Source of the DNA: Candidatus Rokuibacteriota bacterium
Lineage (GTDB): Bacteria; Methylomirabilota; Methylomirabilia; Rokubacteriales; CSP1-6
Assembly: GCA_003220265.1 (NCBI GenBank)
Contig: QHRW01000114.1
Span: forward strand, 1-64,000
Direction of reading: 5' to 3'
Length of the DNA stretch: 64,000 nucleotides
Of this stretch, positions 59,170 through 64,000 are shown piece after piece (position 1 is the stretch's first letter; every line of letters starts with the position of its first letter). The position numbers and the translations under genes are program-made. A model generated the notes under the pieces. The model worked only from the letters and a program-made list of their open reading frames with translations, was not told where the DNA came from and did no database searches.

Positions 59170-60273
59170 ATGAAGCGGCGCACGTTCCTGAAGCATGGTG
59201 TCGGGCTCTCGGCCGGACTGCTCACCGCGGGGCTTCCGCGCCTCGCGCGACTCGCGCACGCCGTCGAGGCGAAGTGGCGCACGTTCGAGGTCGTAACGCG
59301 GGTCGAGCCGGCGGCGCTGTCGGGCGTCACGCGCGTATGGGTGCCCGTGCCGCTCATGACCGACACCGACTACTTCAAGCGGCTCGGCGATAGCTGGAAG
59401 GGCAACGCCGGCACCGCCAAGCTGCAGCGTGACGAGCGCTACGATGCCGGCTTCGTCTACGCGGAGTGGCCGGCGTCGGAGAAGGCGCCGCTGCTCGAGA
59501 TCGTCAGCCGCTTCTCCACGCGCGATCGCGTCGTCGACGTCAGCAAGCCCCCGGCCGGCGGCGCCAGGCAGGAAGACGCGGCGACGCTCAAGAAGTTCCT
59601 GGAGCCCACGCAGCTCATCCCCACCTCCGGGATCGTGCTCGAGACGTCGCAGCAGATCGTCAAGGGCGAGACGACGGAGGTCGGCAAGGCGCGGGCGATC
59701 TACGAGTGGATCGTGGACAACACCTTCCGCGATCCGAAGGTGAAGGGCTGCGGGCTGGGCGACATCCGGACGATGCTGGAGACGCGATACCTCGGCGGCA
59801 AGTGCGCCGACCTCAACGCGCTCTATGTCGGGCTCGCGCGCTCGGCGAGCCTGCCCGCGCGCGACGTCTACGGCGTGCGCGTGGCGGACTCGGCGGAGTT
59901 CAAGAGCCTCGGCAAGAGCGGCGACATCAGCAAGGCGCAGCACTGCCGCGCCGAGGTCTACCTGACCGGTTACGGCTGGGTGCCGGTCGATCCGGCCGAC
60001 GTTCGCAAGGTCGTGCTGGAGGAAAAGCCGGGCGGCAGCATCCCGCTGACCGATCCCCAGGTGACGAAGGCACGCGCCAAGCTATTCGGCGCGTGGGAAA
60101 TGAACTGGCTCGCCTACAACTACGCCCACGACGTGAAGCTGCCCGGCGCGTCGGACGCCAGGCCCATCCCGTTCCTCATGTACCCGCAAGCCGAGACCGC
60201 CAACGAGCGCAAAGACAGCCTCGACCCCCCCAGCTTCAAATACACGATCACATCCAAAGAACTCACCGGCTAG
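59170..60273 (+). CDS. Exported transglutaminase-like (cysteine protease-fold) protein
   Basis: A 367-residue protein with a twin-arginine signal (KRRTFLKHGVGLSAGLL). The transglutaminase core carries the expected triad: Cys in GGKCADLNALYVGLARS, His in AQHCRAEVYL and Asp in GWVPVDPAD. Bacterial members are usually extracytoplasmic peptidases or amidases rather than crosslinkers. It is followed by two hairpins and a convergent gene, so it is transcribed alone. Confidence 0.87.
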   Translation: MKRRTFLKHGVGLSAGLLTAGLPRLARLAHAVEAKWRTFEVVTRVEPAALSGVTRVWVPVPLMTDTDYFKRLGDSWKGNAGTAKLQRDERYDAGFVYAEWPASEKAPLLEIVSRFSTRDRVVDVSKPPAGGARQEDAATLKKFLEPTQLIPTSGIVLETSQQIVKGETTEVGKARAIYEWIVDNTFRDPKVKGCGLGDIRTMLETRYLGGKCADLNALYVGLARSASLPARDVYGVRVADSAEFKSLGKSGDISKAQHCRAEVYLTGYGWVPVDPADVRKVVLEEKPGGSIPLTDPQVTKARAKLFGAWEMNWLAYNYAHDVKLPGASDARPIPFLMYPQAETANERKDSLDPPSFKYTITSKELTG

Positions 60274-60288
60274 AACACACGCGTTCAA

Positions 60289-60307
60289 GCGCCGGCTCAG
60301 CCGGCGC
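60289..60307. terminator. GC-rich hairpin after the transglutaminase gene
   Basis: GCGCCGGC and GCCGGCGC pair perfectly around TCA, 15 bases after the stop. Confidence 0.55.
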
Positions 60308-60332
60308 AATCCTGTTCTGGGGGAGGCTCGAA

Positions 60333-60351
60333 GGGGGCCGTCGAGGCCCCC
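60333..60351. terminator. Second hairpin in the convergent gap
   Basis: GGGGGCC and GGCCCCC with 5-nt loop GTCGA, 10 bases beyond the stop of the minus-strand zinc-finger gene. Probably serves that gene. Confidence 0.55.
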
Positions 60352-60361
60352 TCCGAGTTGC

Positions 60362-60643
60362 TTAGCGCTGCTTGTTGGGGGCTTGGTCGCTCTTCAGGAC
60401 TGCCAGGAGGCGCTTCTTCAACTCGGAGGGAATGGGCACGTCCGCCAATTTTCGGGTGGCGTCCACCGTGCCTCGGTACGTGTTGATGAACGCCACGCAC
60501 GGGGGACAGCCATCGATGTGGAAGTCGATCAGGTCGCGCGTGCCCGAGGGGAGGGTGCCGTCCAGGTAGTCGCCGAGGAGCTCGGCGATCTGCCGGCACT
60601 CGATCTCGTGGGGGCCCCCGGAACTGCAGCCTGACATTGGCAC
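60362..60643 (-). CDS. zf-HC2-type small zinc-finger protein (anti-sigma-like)
   Basis: A 93-residue protein (91 from the inner ATG) with ECRQIAELLGDYLDGTLP followed by FHIDGCPPC, giving the Cys and His-x3-Cys-x2-Cys zinc ligands of zf-HC2 domains found at the N-terminus of anti-sigma factors. No membrane helix or sigma factor gene is present, so a soluble redox-sensing anti-sigma of the ZAS type is possible but unproved. The start is GTG 60643 or ATG 60637. Confidence 0.75.
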   Translation of the reverse strand: MPMSGCSSGGPHEIECRQIAELLGDYLDGTLPSGTRDLIDFHIDGCPPCVAFINTYRGTVDATRKLADVPIPSELKKRLLAVLKSDQAPNKQR

Positions 60644-60645
60644 TC

Positions 60646-60651
60646 ATTATA
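60646..60651 (-). promoter_or_regulatory. TATAAT -10 element of the zinc-finger gene
   Basis: A perfect TATAAT on the minus strand lies 8 bases before ATG 60637. Transcription from it would start at about 60639, giving an almost leaderless mRNA. No convincing -35. Confidence 0.45.
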
Positions 60652-60733
60652 GATGGATGCGCGATCGCGTGCCCTCGATTCGGAACGGCCCCATTTGGCC
60701 CTCCTGGAGGCCCCAGGAGCGTATCCTCGACCT

Positions 60734-61777
60734 ATGTACCGGTTGGCCGTCCTGACGCCGTTCGCGGCCCCGTCCGTTCGGGGCAACGCCATCACGGTGA
60801 GCCGCGTCGTGCGGGGGCTGCGCGAGCGCGGCCTCGACGCCCGCGTCTGGGACGGTTCCAGCACGTCCGAGTCCGCCATCGCCCGTGAGGTCGAGGCCGA
60901 GCGGCCGGCGCTGATCCACGCCTTTCACGCGTTCCGCGTGGGGCCGCTGGCGCTACGGCTGGCCCGGCGGCTCGAGGTCCCGCTGGTCGTGACGCTGACC
61001 GGCACCGACGCCAACCACGATCTCTTCGATCCCGACCGGGCCGCCACCGTGCGGCGTGTCCTCGAGGGCGCCGCCACCGTCACCGCGTTTCACGACTCCA
61101 TCGTCGAGCGCGTGGCCGCTGCGCTGCCCGACGTGCGCCGCCGCTTCGTGGTCGTTCCTCAGGCGGTTCGCTTCGACGACGCCGTGCCCTTCGACCTCGA
61201 CGCGGCGTGGCCGTTGCCCGCCGACCGCGTGCTGATCGTGTTCCCGGCCGGCATCCGCGAGGTCAAGGCGCCGCGGATGCCGCTGGCGCCGCTCGACGCG
61301 CTGGCCGCGGCGGACCCGCGCCTGCGCCTGGCCTACGCGGGACCGATCCTCGATCCGGAGGAGGGCGCCGCGCTCGCGGACGCCCTGGCGACGCGGCCGT
61401 GGGCGCGCCACCTGGGCGCGGTCCCGCACGCGCAGATGGCGTCGCTGCTGGCGCAAGCGGACGTCGTGCTCAACTGCTCGATCTCGGAGGGCGGCATGGC
61501 CAACTCCGTGCTGGAGGCGTTGACGTGCGGGCGCGCCGTGCTCGCGTCCGACATCCCGGGCAACCGGGCGCTCATCGAGGACGGCGTCACGGGGCTGCTG
61601 TTCGACAGTCCCGAGCGCCTGCGCGCGAATACCGAGCGACTCGTCCACGATCCGGCGCTGCGCGCACACTTCGGCCGCGCCGGCCGTGCGCGTGTGGAGC
61701 GCGAGTACCCGCCGGCACGCGAGCTCGACGGCTACGTCGCGGTCTATCGCGACCTGGTCGAGGTGGCATCCGCCTGA
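60734..61777 (+). CDS. GLT1D1-like family 4 glycosyltransferase
   Basis: A 347-residue GT-B-fold transferase. RGNAITVSRVVRGLRERG and VVTLTGTDANHDL in the N-terminal half, AGIREVKAPRMPLAPLDAL and CSISEGGMANSVLEAL in the C-terminal half, match the pattern of GLT1D1-type glycosyltransferases. The selenosugar synthase SenB shares the TGTD and REVK-like features, and selD is nearby, but no SenA-like gene is seen, so that reading is weak. ATG 60734 is chosen; the frame extends upstream without a better start. Confidence 0.78.
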   Translation: MYRLAVLTPFAAPSVRGNAITVSRVVRGLRERGLDARVWDGSSTSESAIAREVEAERPALIHAFHAFRVGPLALRLARRLEVPLVVTLTGTDANHDLFDPDRAATVRRVLEGAATVTAFHDSIVERVAAALPDVRRRFVVVPQAVRFDDAVPFDLDAAWPLPADRVLIVFPAGIREVKAPRMPLAPLDALAAADPRLRLAYAGPILDPEEGAALADALATRPWARHLGAVPHAQMASLLAQADVVLNCSISEGGMANSVLEALTCGRAVLASDIPGNRALIEDGVTGLLFDSPERLRANTERLVHDPALRAHFGRAGRARVEREYPPARELDGYVAVYRDLVEVASA

Positions 61778-61890
61778 GCGCCGCGCCGCCGGCCGTACGA
61801 AATCGGCATGAATGGCTCGGTGATTGCACCCCGCCGGGCGCGATGATCGAGCGCCTGTTGAGGCCCTCTGGCAGCCGCTTGCGGGGGTCG

Positions 61891-61896
61891 TATAAT
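61891..61896 (+). promoter_or_regulatory. Consensus TATAAT before moxR
   Basis: A perfect -10 hexamer 71 bases before the MoxR start, in the 190-bp gap that holds nothing else recognisable. The -35 region (around 61868) is poor. Confidence 0.5.
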
Positions 61897-61967
61897 GGCG
61901 GCGGAATGACCCACCGTTTCGGCTCGAGTGCTCGCCGCGTCGACATTGTCAGCAGAGAGGAGTCCCG

Positions 61968-62981
<1,014 letters not shown>

Positions 62982-62995
62982 CCCGGGAGGGGTTC

Positions 62996-64000
62996 ATGGC
63001 GCATCCGGAGACGCTCGATCGGCTCATCCGGCGCGTGGCCGCCCAGGTGCGGCGCCGTCGGATCGAACACTTCGCCCTGCGCGGTGCCTTCTGGGCGAGC
63101 ATCGCCGCCGCCGTCTGCCTCCTTTTCAAGCAGCCGCTCGGCGCGCTGGCGCTGCCGCTGGCGGCGGGCGTGCTGGCCGCGGGAACGCTGGGCGGCGCGC
63201 TCTGGGGCGCGCTGCGGCGCACGCCGTGGGCGGATGCCGCGCGGCTGGCCGATCGCGCGTGGGGCCTCGAGGACCGCGTCGCCACCGCGCTCGAGTGGGC
63301 CGCGCGTCCCGATCGCACGCCGATGGTCGACGCGCTCGTCGCGGACGCCATCGCGCACGTCGAGCGGCTCGAATCGCGCGTGGCCGCCCGCCGCGTGATC
63401 CCGCGCGACGGCCGATTCCTGCCGCTGCCGCTCGCGCTCGTCCTGGTGCTCGCGCTGGCGCCCGCGGTGCCGCTGCCCTCGGGCCGGCTGCCGGATTTTT
63501 CCGCCTCGGGCCAGGACGAGCAGCCCGAGTCGCGTGCCGAGGGGCCCTTGATGGACGACAAGGCCAAGCCGCTGGCCAAGGACAAGCTCAAGTCGCCGTC
63601 GTTCGAGGAGAGGGACTTCGCCACGCGCGCCGGGGGCACCGGTGGCGCCATGAGCGGCGACCTGTCGGCGATCTTCAAGGACACCTCGCTGTCCTCGCAG
63701 CGGCCGGACTTCCAGAGCTTCCTCAAGAAGGGTGACGAGCGGCTGAAGCTCCTCGAGCAGGCCGACCGGCTGCCCGATCTGCAGAGTGACTTCACGGCGA
63801 GCCAGTACAAGATGGTGTACCGCAAGTCGAAGGCGCTGCAGAGCGGGCTGCGTCCCGACATCTCGCCGCAGAAGCTCAAGGAACTCCTCGAGGAGATGGA
63901 GCGGCTCGGTCGCAAGGGCGGCAACTGGCAGGGCGACGCCGCCGAGGGCATGGAAGCCCTCGAGGGCGGCAACACCGACCGCGCGATGCAGGCGATGCAG
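62996..64000 (+). CDS. Membrane protein behind moxR, 3'-truncated by the window
   Basis: At least 335 codons are open to the window end. There are two N-terminal membrane helices (about residues 28-65), a cytoplasmic-like helical segment, a third helix (FLPLPLALVLVLALAPAVPLP, about 140-160), then a long charged region rich in Lys, Asp and Glu. ATG 62996 follows GGGAGGGG. The layout recalls large DUF4175-like proteins that often follow moxR; the identification is tentative. Confidence 0.65.
   Translation, partial: MAHPETLDRLIRRVAAQVRRRRIEHFALRGAFWASIAAAVCLLFKQPLGALALPLAAGVLAAGTLGGALWGALRRTPWADAARLADRAWGLEDRVATALEWAARPDRTPMVDALVADAIAHVERLESRVAARRVIPRDGRFLPLPLALVLVLALAPAVPLPSGRLPDFSASGQDEQPESRAEGPLMDDKAKPLAKDKLKSPSFEERDFATRAGGTGGAMSGDLSAIFKDTSLSSQRPDFQSFLKKGDERLKLLEQADRLPDLQSDFTASQYKMVYRKSKALQSGLRPDISPQKLKELLEEMERLGRKGGNWQGDAAEGMEALEGGNTDRAMQAMQ

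Overview
This is a very GC-rich, densely coded bacterial chromosome segment with about 50 real genes. Most sit in tightly packed operons whose neighbouring genes overlap as GTGA, ATGA or TGATG. I see no phage, IS element, CRISPR array, rRNA or tRNA, and no gene-free stretch longer than 300 bp. The gene set includes branched-chain amino-acid and dipeptide-type ABC importers, MaoC dehydratases, secreted caspase-like proteins, selenoproteins and a Pup-like modifier. It suggests an uncultivated soil or sediment lineage of the Candidatus Rokubacteria / Methylomirabilota kind. That assignment is an inference from gene content and base composition only.

Layout. 1-356: end of a CPBP membrane protease. 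478-1701 (-): M20 amidohydrolase. 1795-12413 (+): five-gene operon of three paralogous secreted caspase-like proteases, a CHASE2 adenylate cyclase and a FecR-type protein. 12484-18139 (+): ATP-grasp protein and a 1494-residue SBBP/Calx-beta protein. 18152-22706 (-): complete livKHMGF importer behind a good promoter. 22850-28500: NUDIX, VOC, a large cyclase/AAA/TPR regulator, two MaoC hot-dog proteins and a thioesterase. 28507-32338 (+): MFS, ankyrin, a UGSC selenoprotein fusion and a hydrolase. 32496-36274 (-): second cyclase/AAA/TPR regulator and a small lipoprotein. 36396-42455 (+): UGSC partner protein, stand-alone UGSC selenoprotein, YheT-like hydrolase, TTC38-like TPR protein, DUF2064 transferase and a 5'-nucleotidase. 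42562-51673 (-): seven-gene operon with four-carbon sugar-acid kinase, PdxA, two solute-binding proteins, two permeases and an amidase. 51714-55247 (+): TlpA, CcdA, ThrB, MFS. 55303-59034 (+): dCTP-deaminase-like protein, Pup, FmdB zinc ribbon, LysR regulator and selenocysteine-containing SelD. 59170 to the end: transglutaminase-like protein, zinc-finger protein, glycosyltransferase, MoxR ATPase and a truncated membrane protein.

Three genes are split or shortened if TGA is read only as stop: 30055-31641, 37481-38008 and 57964-59034. In each, the in-frame TGA lies exactly where the family carries Sec or Cys, and a hairpin with an apical loop starting AG follows within 10-13 nt. With SelD and a LysR regulator adjacent, this is a selenium-using genome. 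SelA, SelB and tRNA-Sec must lie elsewhere. The UGSC protein and its uncharacterised partner occur once as a fusion and once as neighbouring genes, which argues strongly that they work together.

The strongest candidates for undescribed biology are the UGSC/partner redox module, the three-caspase/CHASE2-cyclase/FecR operon, the isolated Pup gene beside a dCTP-deaminase-like gene, and a small palindromic repeat family sitting at gene starts (55318-55390 and 37437-37461).
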